From Lachnoclostridium sp. UBA1175 (GTDB taxonomy: Bacteria > Bacillota > Clostridia > Lachnospirales > Lachnospiraceae), in NCBI GenBank assembly GCA_002311665.1, contig DBYX01000017.1, positions 26,820 through 79,378 on the forward strand: 52,559 bases of DNA, written 5' to 3'. How positions within the stretch are numbered: position 1 is the first letter of the stretch; every line of letters begins with the position of its first letter. Of the stretch, positions 25,017 to 33,036 are shown in pieces. The position numbers were made by a program, and so were the translations under genes. The notes beneath the pieces are model-generated. The model did not search any database. It was not told where the DNA came from and saw only the letters and a list, made by a program, of their open reading frames with translations.

Positions 25017-25045
25017 TTGCATTTTCCGATGAGTGCCTGTATGAT
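25017..25045 (+). promoter_or_regulatory. Promoter of the XRE regulator gene
   Basis: TTGCAT (25017-25022), a 17-bp spacer and TATGAT (25040-25045). The -35 overlaps a CATTTTCC octamer. Confidence 0.65.
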
Positions 25046-25084
25046 GAAGCCACGGTACCGAACTTTTGATCGGAGGAACGAAAT

Positions 25085-26128
25085 ATGAGTACGAATTTAG
25101 GAAGCAACATCAGAGCATTCAGAAAGAACAAGGGGTTCACGCAGGAGGAACTCGCGGACCTGCTCGGCGTAACGCCGCAGGCCGTCAGCAAATGGGAGTC
25201 CGAGGTCGGTCTTCCCGACGTGTCGATGATCGTGCCGCTGGCGCAGGTGCTCGGTGTCAGTACCGACGCGCTTCTCGGCTATAACATGATCGCGGAAAAT
25301 GAGGAGGTCACGGAGCGCATCCTCGCAACAATCGCGGGAATGCGCGACGAGAAGGACCGCGCGGGCAGCGAGCTTCGGATCTGCGAGTACCTGGCGTCGG
25401 AGACCAACGTTAATCCGGGCAACTTTGAGATCGTGAAGGAGTATCTGAAGCACGCAGCGCTCCTCAGCATGTACGTTGACAAGTCGGTGGAGGGGCGCCT
25501 TCAGGACAGGCTTGACGACGTGCGGAAGATCTACAAGGATGCGATCCGCAAGGGAACGTATGTGATCAGCCATACGAACGACCGCACGTTCGCCGAGAAG
25601 ATCCACCACGCGATCGCGTGGATCTACATTCACGAGAAGGATTTTGAGAAGGCGAAGGACCACATCAACGTTCTGCCGAGCTTCGAGTCGAACCGGAACA
25701 AGGAAATTATGGACATGGAAGTCGCATTTTTCGAAGGCGGATTCGAGAAGATGAAGGGCGTCGTGGACAAGAACAACACCCTGTTGTTCTATGCGGTGGC
25801 GAATCATCTGAACCTTGTGGCACTCAAATACGGCTGGTTTGAGGGAACGGAGGAGGCCGTTCGCGTGTGCGAGTGGTGCGAAGGAATTCTCAGGGCATTT
25901 GCAGCAAGAGAGCAGTCCATCGATTTGAATACATATCTCAAAGAGCGCGCGCGCAACACCTTCTTCAAGGTGCTTGCGTACAAGCACAACGGTATGGACA
26001 GGGAAGCGTCCGAAGTCGTTGAGAAGTTCAGGTCGGAGGTTAATACAGGCAGCTACAGTGACGAGCTGAAGAAGATGGCGATCGACACGCTGGACAACGA
26101 GCTTGAGTACTACCGCGGCGCGTATTGA
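25085..26128 (+). CDS. XRE-family transcriptional regulator with helical C-terminal domain
   Basis: A 347-residue protein. Residues about 6-62 form a Cro/C1-type helix-turn-helix (NIRAFRKNKGFTQEELADLL, TPQAVSKWESEVGLPD). The rest is all-helical with TPR-like features (FAEKIHHAIAWIYIHEKDFEKAKDHINVLP), as in the many Firmicutes regulators that sense a ligand or count cell state through a TPR-like domain. GGAGG precedes ATG 25085. It stands alone between gene remnants and may have regulated a neighbour now lost. A strong terminator follows. Confidence 0.92.
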   Translation: MSTNLGSNIRAFRKNKGFTQEELADLLGVTPQAVSKWESEVGLPDVSMIVPLAQVLGVSTDALLGYNMIAENEEVTERILATIAGMRDEKDRAGSELRICEYLASETNVNPGNFEIVKEYLKHAALLSMYVDKSVEGRLQDRLDDVRKIYKDAIRKGTYVISHTNDRTFAEKIHHAIAWIYIHEKDFEKAKDHINVLPSFESNRNKEIMDMEVAFFEGGFEKMKGVVDKNNTLLFYAVANHLNLVALKYGWFEGTEEAVRVCEWCEGILRAFAAREQSIDLNTYLKERARNTFFKVLAYKHNGMDREASEVVEKFRSEVNTGSYSDELKKMAIDTLDNELEYYRGAY

Positions 26129-26184
26129 TGAACCCTGCGGAGAGGGTGAAACGTTTTTTCGGAATCCTATATGAACACAACTTA

Positions 26185-26223
26185 AAAATGATCCGGCAGC
26201 GTGAAAACTGCCGGATCATTTTT
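26185..26223 (+). terminator. Rho-independent terminator of the XRE gene
   Basis: A perfect 15-bp stem AAAATGATCCGGCAG/CTGCCGGATCATTTT has an 8-nt loop and T-rich exit. Confidence 0.92.
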
Positions 26224-26445
26224 CATTTCGTGAAGGTTGTTTCGGTGTTGCCGTCAATAAAGAGGCGGCACTTTCGGAAAGGACGATTATTATACCTTCT
26301 TCGAAAAAAAAGTTCAGGAGCCGTCCGTTATGATACAATAATAATCGGTTATTGCGAAGGATTCCACAGAGGAAGAAGGACCTTGGCGAGTAATTCGGAA
26401 GTTGAGGTGTTTATGAAGAAAAACACTGATATGGAGGGATATGAG

Positions 26446-26500
26446 AATGGGACGTCTTGGGAAGAAAGTGCTCGGTTGGATGATTACGTTGCGGGGCGAC
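26446..26500 (+). pseudogene. Possible truncated gene start
   Basis: GGAGGG precedes an ATG whose frame begins RLGKKVLGWMITL, typical of a signal or membrane N-terminus, but then degenerates into the antisense of the next remnant. It is reported as a stub with low certainty. The stretch 26224-26440 holds no convincing gene. Confidence 0.3.
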
Positions 26501-26508
26501 GGCCACCG

Positions 26509-26778
26509 TCAATACCCTCTGGTCCGGTCAACCGCAAATTTAAGCGGCCGTCCCTCCGAGAAGTTGATCAGGTCCTCGCAGAACATCGCCACATTGGTGT
26601 CGTCCACGCTCGAGAGTATATTTTCCTTTGTCCAGTCGAACTCGCCGCGGTCAAAACACAGGCCGCACTTGCTTTGAATGTAGATGTCCTCGCGATTGAT
26701 CCCGGTCAGCGGGAACGCCTCGGCGAACCGTGTCTCGGCCTCGCCGTTGCGGACCGTTAACTATGTTGAAATATTCAT
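26509..26778 (-). pseudogene. Chimeric remnant: aldo/keto reductase middle joined to a dehydrogenase-like tail
   Basis: A good ribosome-binding site (AGGAGG) and ATG 26778 begin a 90-codon frame interrupted by TAG at codon 6. After the stop, RFAEAFPLTGINREDIYIQS, KCG and FDWTKENILSSVD match the interior of aldo/keto reductases (REDIYIQSKCG, ending where the catalytic lysine helix would begin). It then switches to INFSEGRPLKF and VDRTRGY, which resembles the end of a D-2-hydroxyacid dehydrogenase. Neither protein is complete. The identity of the tail is tentative. Confidence 0.65.
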
Positions 26779-26947
26779 CGAATTTTCCTCCTGAGTTTTA
26801 ATATTGAAAAGCAGCCTATGTGTTTTGGCACGATAAAAGCGTAGCATGTGCTTCGGTGCGTTTCAATGAAATATCCTATAGTTGTGTGGTAGGATTCTTT
26901 CGGAGAATCCATCGAGAGAAAAGCGGTATTTTCACAGCGGTTTTCAA

Positions 26948-26977
26948 GTGACAGGAAGGTCTTTCGTATGGTATAAT
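26948..26977 (+). promoter_or_regulatory. Promoter of the SGNH hydrolase gene
   Basis: GTGACA (26948-26953), an 18-bp spacer and TATAAT (26972-26977) with TG one base upstream (extended -10). Confidence 0.75.
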
Positions 26978-27059
26978 TACAAGTAACCGTTTGGAGGTTC
27001 CTTCGGTGTGGTTCGAGGGACTTCGTACAGGAAAGAACGCATCAATTGATAGGAGAAGA

Positions 27060-28010
27060 ATGACAATGACGAACGAAGAACTCAGGAAATACTATTTCGG
27101 GGCTTACTTTTTCGAGGAGACGGAGGACGGATACCTGCAGGCATTCCAGTACAGCAATCAGCAAATGGAGTACTTCCGCGGGTCGTTTGATTTCTGGTAT
27201 GACCGCTGCATGGCGACGACGGCCAAGACCATCGAGTTTGAAACAGGGGCGACAGAGGTGTCCTTCGATTACAAATTTGTGTGGAGAGGCTCGGAGGACT
27301 CCTTTGAACTGTGGATTGACGGGCTTGCCACGGAGATCGCGTATGTGAAGGATTTGCCGGATGAAGGAAGCATCTCATGGTCAATGCCGGAGGGGGCGAA
27401 ACAGGTGGTGATCTATCTGCCTGCGGACGCGACCGTGCTGATCAAAAGCTTCGAGGTGAACGGCGATGTCCTTCCGGTCACCAAGGCGGAGAAGGTCCTG
27501 TGGCTCGGCGATTCCATCACCCAGGGGTACGGCCCGCTGCGTTCCGCGCACACCTATGTGAGCGTCGCTAACCGCCTGCTGAACTATGACATCATCAACC
27601 AGGGGATCGGCGGATATATCTATGACAAAAAATCCCTGATGAAGATGGACGGATATCAGCCGGACAAGATCATCGTTGCCCTCGGAACAAACCAGTTCGG
27701 CATGAAAGACATGACCATGGTGGAGGAGTATTACGAAACCCTCACGGGGATTTACGGAACGGAGATACCGATCCTTGCCATCTCGCCGATCTGGCGCGGG
27801 GATCGCCCGGAGGAATACGATGTCTTTCTGCATTTTTGCAAGGAGGTTAAGCGCATTGCCGGAAGCTATCCGAATGTCTGCGTTCTCGACGGTCTGACCC
27901 TTGTGCCGCATCTCAGCGAGTATTACCGTGACAATCTGCACCCGAATTGCCTGGGAGCTGAAGTTTACGGAAGGAATCTCGTAGAGGCGATACGGAAAAT
28001 GGGGTTCTGA
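27060..28010 (+). CDS. SGNH/GDSL-family hydrolase with N-terminal beta-sandwich
   Basis: A 316-residue protein with no signal peptide. About residues 1-145 form a jelly-roll-like N-terminal domain as in GDSL_3-type esterases. The catalytic domain shows block I WLGDSITQGYG (nucleophile Ser), block II NQGIGG, block III LGTNQ and block V DNLHPN (Asp and His). It is likely a carbohydrate deacetylase or esterase; the substrate is not evident. ATG 27060 is 4 bp after AGGAG. ATG 27066 (10 bp) is equally possible. The TTG at 26991 reads through the leader and is rejected. Confidence 0.9.
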   Translation: MTMTNEELRKYYFGAYFFEETEDGYLQAFQYSNQQMEYFRGSFDFWYDRCMATTAKTIEFETGATEVSFDYKFVWRGSEDSFELWIDGLATEIAYVKDLPDEGSISWSMPEGAKQVVIYLPADATVLIKSFEVNGDVLPVTKAEKVLWLGDSITQGYGPLRSAHTYVSVANRLLNYDIINQGIGGYIYDKKSLMKMDGYQPDKIIVALGTNQFGMKDMTMVEEYYETLTGIYGTEIPILAISPIWRGDRPEEYDVFLHFCKEVKRIAGSYPNVCVLDGLTLVPHLSEYYRDNLHPNCLGAEVYGRNLVEAIRKMGF

Positions 28011-28246
28011 CAGGGCCACGATGCAGTCACACAGAGAGCAGGTTTCTGACAGGGGAGTCTGCTGCAGGGAGTGCGATTTCAATCTGTCCACTGCGTGGTG
28101 GGTGGAGAAATATACAGCGGTACGCAACGGTGCAGAGCCGTCGGATGCGGGATGGAAGAGAATACCGTTGACGAAAGAAAAGTTTGTGAAAGGATACTTA
28201 TTCTACAATAGTAGTACATTGTAAATACAGGAATCGGAGAAAGAGT

Positions 28247-28813
28247 ATGGGGAAGATCAGTTTACAGCCGAACAACGATTATTGTCCGCAGACGTTGTTC
28301 TTGTACGGCACCTATGATGAACAGGGCAATCCGGATTTCGGGCTTTTTTGCTGGTTCAGTTACATCTGGAATGAAGAGCTCGGAGTGATGTGCTGCATCG
28401 GCGGCAGCAAGCTCACAAAGGATAATATCAAGCGGAGCAGGGTATTTTCCGCGAACCTTGTTACCGAGGAGCTTCTGCCTGCGGCAGATCATCTCGGGTG
28501 CGTGAGCGGGAGCAATCCCGACAAGATGAAGATCAATCTTGCCATCGGAAAGGGTGCAGTGCTGGATGTTCCGGTGCTCGAGAAATCGCCCGTTGTCTTT
28601 GAACTGGAGGTGATCGATATCATCACGAAGAACGACGCCGATATCATGCTCTGCAAGATCAGAAATGTGCTTCAGGACGAGTCGCTTTCGTCCGATGAAA
28701 GCGTGGAGCAGAAGCTTATGCGCATTGCGCCGGTCACGACCACGGCGAATACGTACATAAGCCACGACGGCAGGAGCCTCGGCAAATGGGGCGAGCCGAT
28801 GAAGCAGCTTTAG
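28247..28813 (+). CDS. Flavin-reductase-like domain protein
   Basis: A 188-residue FMN-binding split-barrel protein. Family features are the N-terminal PQTLFLYGTYDEQGNPDFG strand pair, SRVFSANLVTEELLPAADHL and SGSNPDKM. It could reduce flavin or act as a flavoprotein electron carrier. GGAG precedes ATG 28247. The gap 28011-28246 shows no convincing gene. The protein has no obvious link to the SGNH hydrolase upstream. Confidence 0.88.
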   Translation: MGKISLQPNNDYCPQTLFLYGTYDEQGNPDFGLFCWFSYIWNEELGVMCCIGGSKLTKDNIKRSRVFSANLVTEELLPAADHLGCVSGSNPDKMKINLAIGKGAVLDVPVLEKSPVVFELEVIDIITKNDADIMLCKIRNVLQDESLSSDESVEQKLMRIAPVTTTANTYISHDGRSLGKWGEPMKQL

Positions 28814-28920
28814 TATGTGAGCGAAAGCTTATCAGGGCGCTGAAATTGACCTGACAACCATCGCAGAACAGGAGGTGAGAAACCACGAGGGAAAAGAGTG
28901 GTGTGATCCGAATGAAACGC

Positions 28921-28960
28921 AAAACACCTCTCCCGTTAGGCAATGGGAGAGGTGTTTTTT
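28921..28960. terminator. Strong terminator between convergent genes
   Basis: A perfect 14-bp stem AAAACACCTCTCCC/GGGAGAGGTGTTTT with a 10-nt loop, A-run on one side and T-run on the other. Confidence 0.93.
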
Positions 28961-29015
28961 GATGGACTAAAATAGTTTTTTGAGTAGAAATGAAGGTGAA
29001 ATGCAAGGGAATCCC

Positions 29016-29999
29016 TTATTCCCACTCGATCGTGCCGGTGGGCTTGGGTGTCAGATCGTAGAGAACGCGGTTGATGCCGGGCACCTCGGTGATGATTCGC
29101 TTCACGATGGTGTTCAGTACGGAGTACGGGATCTCCTCGATGGTGGCGCTCATCGCGTCGCGGGTGTTGACCGCGCGGATCACGACGAAGTTCTCGACAG
29201 AGCGGAGGTTGTCCTTTACGCCGACGCTCTTGAGATCCGGAACGATCGTAAAATACTGCCATACCTTGCCGGCGAGGCCTGCCTTGTCAAACTCGTCGCG
29301 CAGGATGGCGTCGGACTCACGCACGAGCTCGAGACGCTCTCTCGTGATCGCACCCGTGCAGCGAACGCCGAGGCCGGGACCCGGGAACGGCTGGCGATAA
29401 ACCATATTGTCCGGAAGTCCGAGCTCCTTGCCGACGACGCGAACCTCGTCCTTGAAGAGAAGCTTGATGGGCTCCACGAGACCTTCAAAATGGATGTCCT
29501 CAGGAAGACCGCCCACGTTGTGGTGTGCCTTGACCGGGCCACTCTCGAGAATGTCGGGATAGATCGTGCCCTGTGCGAGGAAATCGACGCCGTCAAGCTT
29601 GCGGGCTTCTTCCTCAAACACGCGGATGAACTCTTCACCGATGATCTTTCTCTTGCGCTCAGGCTCAGCAACGCCCGCGAGCTTGTCGAGGAAGCGGTCA
29701 ACCGCGTCGACATAGATCAGGTTGGCGTCCATCTGGTTGCGGAACACTTCGATTACCTGCTCGGGCTCACCCTTGCGGAGCAATCCGTGGTTGACATGCA
29801 CGCACACAAGGTTCTTGCCGATCGCCTTGATGAGAAGTGCAGCGACAACCGAGCTGTCAACACCGCCGGAGAGAGCGAGAAGAACTTTCTTGTCACCGAC
29901 CTGCGCCTTCACCGCGGCAATCTGTTCGTCGATAAATGCCTTGGCAAGCTCGGGTGTGGTGATGCGTTCCATAGTGTCCGGTCTTCTGTTTGTATCCAT
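29016..29999 (-). CDS. guaA: GMP synthase, ATP-pyrophosphatase subunit without glutaminase domain
   Basis: A 327-residue enzyme that adenylates XMP and uses ammonia to make GMP. The PP-loop is LLALSGGVDSS. The later motifs GTIYPDILES, HHNVGGLP, LFKDEVRVVGKELGLP and PFPGPGLGVRC are GuaA-type, and the dimerisation domain ends TPKPTGTIEWE. Usual bacterial GuaA has an extra N-terminal glutamine amidotransferase of about 200 residues, which is absent. This start has AGGAGG 7 bp upstream, so this is a two-subunit-type or ammonia-dependent form. A partner glutaminase is not in the window. Confidence 0.95.
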   Translation of the reverse strand: MDTNRRPDTMERITTPELAKAFIDEQIAAVKAQVGDKKVLLALSGGVDSSVVAALLIKAIGKNLVCVHVNHGLLRKGEPEQVIEVFRNQMDANLIYVDAVDRFLDKLAGVAEPERKRKIIGEEFIRVFEEEARKLDGVDFLAQGTIYPDILESGPVKAHHNVGGLPEDIHFEGLVEPIKLLFKDEVRVVGKELGLPDNMVYRQPFPGPGLGVRCTGAITRERLELVRESDAILRDEFDKAGLAGKVWQYFTIVPDLKSVGVKDNLRSVENFVVIRAVNTRDAMSATIEEIPYSVLNTIVKRIITEVPGINRVLYDLTPKPTGTIEWE

Positions 30000-30048
30000 T
30001 CAGTATCCTCCTTTGATTGTGGGGAAAATCGTTTTCCGAGATAGTTTA

Positions 30049-30077
30049 AGGATAAATCCCGCCCCCCTTTTTGTCAA
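30049..30077 (-). promoter_or_regulatory. Promoter of guaA
   Basis: On the minus strand TTGACA (30077-30072), 17 bp and TATCCT (30054-30049). No purine-riboswitch fold was recognised in the 50-nt leader. Confidence 0.75.
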
Positions 30078-30122
30078 GGAAAAACGACGTGTTCGCAGGG
30101 GCGGGGAGAGCGGGCGGATGCC

Positions 30123-30151
30123 TTGACATCGGGGAGGTTGCGTGATAAGAT
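30123..30151 (+). promoter_or_regulatory. Promoter of the YD-like lipoprotein gene
   Basis: A consensus TTGACA (30123-30128), 17 bp and TAAGAT (30146-30151), divergent from the guaA promoter. Confidence 0.8.
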
Positions 30152-30194
30152 TTGTAAAAATAATTTACCGCAAAACGCGGCTTGGGGGAACAGG

Positions 30195-31835
30195 ATGAAA
30201 AAAGCGTGGATGCTGAGTGTGATACTAGTTTTGTCGCTGGTTTTGGCTGCCTGCGGCGGGAAACCGGAGGCAAAAGAGGAGGAAGATGAACATGAGGCGA
30301 CATACGGGTTTACGGAGTATATTATTGACAGTAATGAGGGAGGCGAGCGCCGCCTTTCGCAGAAGTTTGAGGCCAACCGTTACTTTCGCAAGAACAGCTG
30401 GTACGACAGCAACGGTGATGAGTATTACCGGGATATCGAGTATTATGATGCGGACAGCGGAAAATGTGTGAAAGAAGAATCGCTCTACGGACCGTCGGGG
30501 CTTTATACGCTGGAGGAGTACGACTCGCTGGAGAGAGTTGTCCGTCAGTCACGCAAGGTGGTGGATACGATCAACGGCGGTAAGTCGGGAAGTCTCGTAT
30601 TTCCGGATGAGTTCTATGCCGATGCGACTTCGGGGGTTTCAGACCGCGGTTTTTATTTCAATAGCGGGTTTGATCTGAGTTGCTACGATACGGACTATCG
30701 GGAACTCCATTCGGAAGTGACTTATATGGGGGATGATCCTTCCGACAAAGTGAAAACGGTGGTGACGGTGGATGAGGACGGAAATACCGTCGGAAAACTG
30801 ACCCGCTCGGCGGACGGCATTATTCAGGAGGCGGATGTCTCGCCGGACAGGAAGCATCGATATACGGAGTTTTATGACAAGTCGACCGGGCTGACGTCCT
30901 GGTATTATTATGATTTCGAGGATGAATGGAGCGAAAGATATATGGACCAGCCGCGTTACTTCGGGGAGAAGAAATACGACAGTGACGGCAGGTGCTCTTA
31001 CTGTAGTTGCCTCGCATACAGCTTGAGTCCCGAAGAAGGGGAATACGTTCCCAACAAAATAAAAGAGATGCAGGTGTATCCCGAGGGTGACGGGGGGTGT
31101 CGGGTGATCTGTCATCGTTGGGAGGGCCTTATCGAGTACGGTGTTCCGCAAGATAAGGTGGTCGACAATTACGATGTTCGCCATTATGATTCGCAGGACC
31201 GGCTTGTGCTGACAGAATACGGATGTCTCGATGACAACGGCGAATGGTATGCCGGTATAATATGTGCATATGAGGATTATGATCAGGAAGGGTTTCGTTG
31301 CATAAAGTCGGAGACATCCGGTCCGGGCAATGATTATATCATAACATCGATTGAGGAACGCCGTGATGGTTTAACGTCCCGGTACGAACTCATCAACGGG
31401 GAGATGGTGAATACAATCTCACAAACCATAGAGGCGATTCCTTCCGTGGAGGGAAAGGTGCTGATCTTTACGGAAACGACCTATGATGAGTTTGGGAACA
31501 TAGTGAGTACAACGAAGGAATTCTCTGTGGATGTGAACTATGACGGTTTGCTGAAGAATTACAGTAAGCATGACAGCGATCTGTACGATAATAGGGTTGT
31601 CTATAAGAGAATAACTTTGGCCGGAGGAATATCCGAAACGGAAGTGGAGAGTGAGTTCTATGATGACGGACGTCTTCGGCAGACGGTAGAACGCGGATTC
31701 AGTCGTTTGTCCGGCGCGGGAGGAAATCGCGTATTAACAGTCACTTACGATGAAAAGGGGCGTGTGATTTCCGATAAATATGAATACTTGAACGGACAAA
31801 CCATGGAAACCGTCCGGGAATTCTGGGAAAAATGA
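30195..31835 (+). CDS. Lipoprotein with YD-repeat-like strands, function unknown
   Basis: A 546-residue lipoprotein. MKKAWMLSVILVLSLVLAACG gives a standard lipobox (LAAC). The mature protein is rich in acidic and tyrosine residues. It contains many loosely repeated strands of the form YDSxGRxxxxxxYD (for example EEYDSLERVVRQS, TYDEFGNIVSTTKEF, TYDEKGRVISDKYEY), reminiscent of RHS/YD repeats. The start at 30195 follows GGGGGAACAGG. No enzymatic motif was found. Codon use is less GC-rich than in the hyd genes downstream. Confidence 0.8.
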   Translation: MKKAWMLSVILVLSLVLAACGGKPEAKEEEDEHEATYGFTEYIIDSNEGGERRLSQKFEANRYFRKNSWYDSNGDEYYRDIEYYDADSGKCVKEESLYGPSGLYTLEEYDSLERVVRQSRKVVDTINGGKSGSLVFPDEFYADATSGVSDRGFYFNSGFDLSCYDTDYRELHSEVTYMGDDPSDKVKTVVTVDEDGNTVGKLTRSADGIIQEADVSPDRKHRYTEFYDKSTGLTSWYYYDFEDEWSERYMDQPRYFGEKKYDSDGRCSYCSCLAYSLSPEEGEYVPNKIKEMQVYPEGDGGCRVICHRWEGLIEYGVPQDKVVDNYDVRHYDSQDRLVLTEYGCLDDNGEWYAGIICAYEDYDQEGFRCIKSETSGPGNDYIITSIEERRDGLTSRYELINGEMVNTISQTIEAIPSVEGKVLIFTETTYDEFGNIVSTTKEFSVDVNYDGLLKNYSKHDSDLYDNRVVYKRITLAGGISETEVESEFYDDGRLRQTVERGFSRLSGAGGNRVLTVTYDEKGRVISDKYEYLNGQTMETVREFWEK

Positions 31836-31868
31836 TCTGCTTACTATGAGTATAACGAGGTAACGAAT

Positions 31869-32921
31869 TTGACACCGAGAGAGCGGGAACTGGCGGATCG
31901 GCTGATCCGCGACCGCAGGCTTCGTGCTGAGGAGTACGAGGAACTGCTGGCGGAGCGCGACGCGGAGACGGCGGAGTATCTGGCCGCGGCCGCAGTCGCG
32001 GAACGGAAGAAATATTACGGAACGAAAGTGTTTGTGCGAGGTCTGATCGAGATCAGCAACATATGTAAAAACGATTGCCTCTACTGCGGGATCCGCAGGA
32101 GCAATCGGAACTGCGAGAGGTATCGGTTGTCGGCGGAGGAGATTCTGGCCTGCGCGGATGAAGGCGTTCGGCTCGGAATGCGCACGGTCGTGCTGCAGGG
32201 CGGAGAGGATCCTTACTACACGGACGATGTCGTGTGCGGGATCGTCCGCGGGATCAAGGAGAAGCATCCGGACTGTGCGGTGACACTGTCGCTCGGAGAG
32301 CGGAGCCGCGAGAGTTACCGGAGGCTTCGCGAGGCCGGTGCGGACCGGTATCTTCTGCGGCACGAGACGGCGGACGCGGAGCATTACCATATGCTCCACC
32401 CCGCGGAGATGAGCTATGACAACCGGATGCGCTGTCTGCGCGATCTGCGGGAACTCGGATATCAGACCGGCTGCGGATTCATGGTCGGCTCGCCGCACCA
32501 GACGATGCGGCACCTTGCGGAGGACCTCGCGTTCATTGAGTCGTTCCGGCCGGAAATGTGCGGCATCGGACCTTTCGTCCCGCACCACGAGACACCGTTC
32601 GCGGGAGAGCCGGCGGGCAGTGTGGAGCTCACTTGTTTTCTGCTCAGCGTGATCCGGCTGATCTGTCCGAGGGTGTTGCTGCCGGCGACGACGGCGCTCG
32701 GCACGATGCATCCGCGGGGGCGGGAACTGGGAATCCTTGCGGGTGCGAACGTGGTGATGCCGAACTTAAGCCCCGTGGACGTGCGCAAACAGTACGAGCT
32801 GTATGACAATAAGATCTGCACGGGCGAGGAGTCCGCGCAGTGCATTCGGTGCCTCTCCGCGCGCATCGCGGAGATCGGATACGAGATTGTGACGGACCGC
32901 GGGGATTACGCGGCGGAATAA
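31869..32921 (+). CDS. hydE: [FeFe]-hydrogenase maturase HydE (radical SAM)
   Basis: A 350-residue radical SAM enzyme that helps build the dithiolate-bridged 2Fe subcluster of [FeFe] hydrogenase. The cluster motif is CKNDCLYCG (Cys66, Cys70, Cys73). Typical HydE segments are VFVRGLIEISNICKNDC, QGGEDPYYTDD, HETADAEHYHMLHP, CGFMVGSPHQT and GIGPFVPHHETPFAG. The length matches the family. The start appears to be TTG at 31869 with GAGG about 8 bp upstream; no ATG or GTG lies in frame nearby. It leads the E-G-F cluster. Confidence 0.96.
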   Translation: MTPRERELADRLIRDRRLRAEEYEELLAERDAETAEYLAAAAVAERKKYYGTKVFVRGLIEISNICKNDCLYCGIRRSNRNCERYRLSAEEILACADEGVRLGMRTVVLQGGEDPYYTDDVVCGIVRGIKEKHPDCAVTLSLGERSRESYRRLREAGADRYLLRHETADAEHYHMLHPAEMSYDNRMRCLRDLRELGYQTGCGFMVGSPHQTMRHLAEDLAFIESFRPEMCGIGPFVPHHETPFAGEPAGSVELTCFLLSVIRLICPRVLLPATTALGTMHPRGRELGILAGANVVMPNLSPVDVRKQYELYDNKICTGEESAQCIRCLSARIAEIGYEIVTDRGDYAAE

Positions 32922-32945
32922 TGATCTTAGCGGGGTGAACCGGCT

Positions 32946-32975
32946 GTTGCGGTTCCTCCCGTATAATGATACAAT
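32946..32975 (+). promoter_or_regulatory. Possible promoter before hydG
   Basis: TTGCGG (32946-32951), 18 bp and TACAAT (32970-32975), in the 115-bp gap between hydE and hydG. A second TATAAT at 32962 has no partner -35. Confidence 0.4.
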
Positions 32976-33036
32976 AAACACACAATACATCTGACGGGAA
33001 AGAAACTTCTGACCCGCAAGAAAGGACAATTAAACA

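Noticed and set aside
28021..28224. A 67-codon ORF after the SGNH hydrolase
   Set aside because: No ribosome-binding site, unusual codon use and no recognisable motif. Possibly a degraded gene end.
29984..30071. Purine riboswitch upstream of guaA
   Set aside because: The leader is only about 50 nt and lacks the conserved three-way-junction loops.
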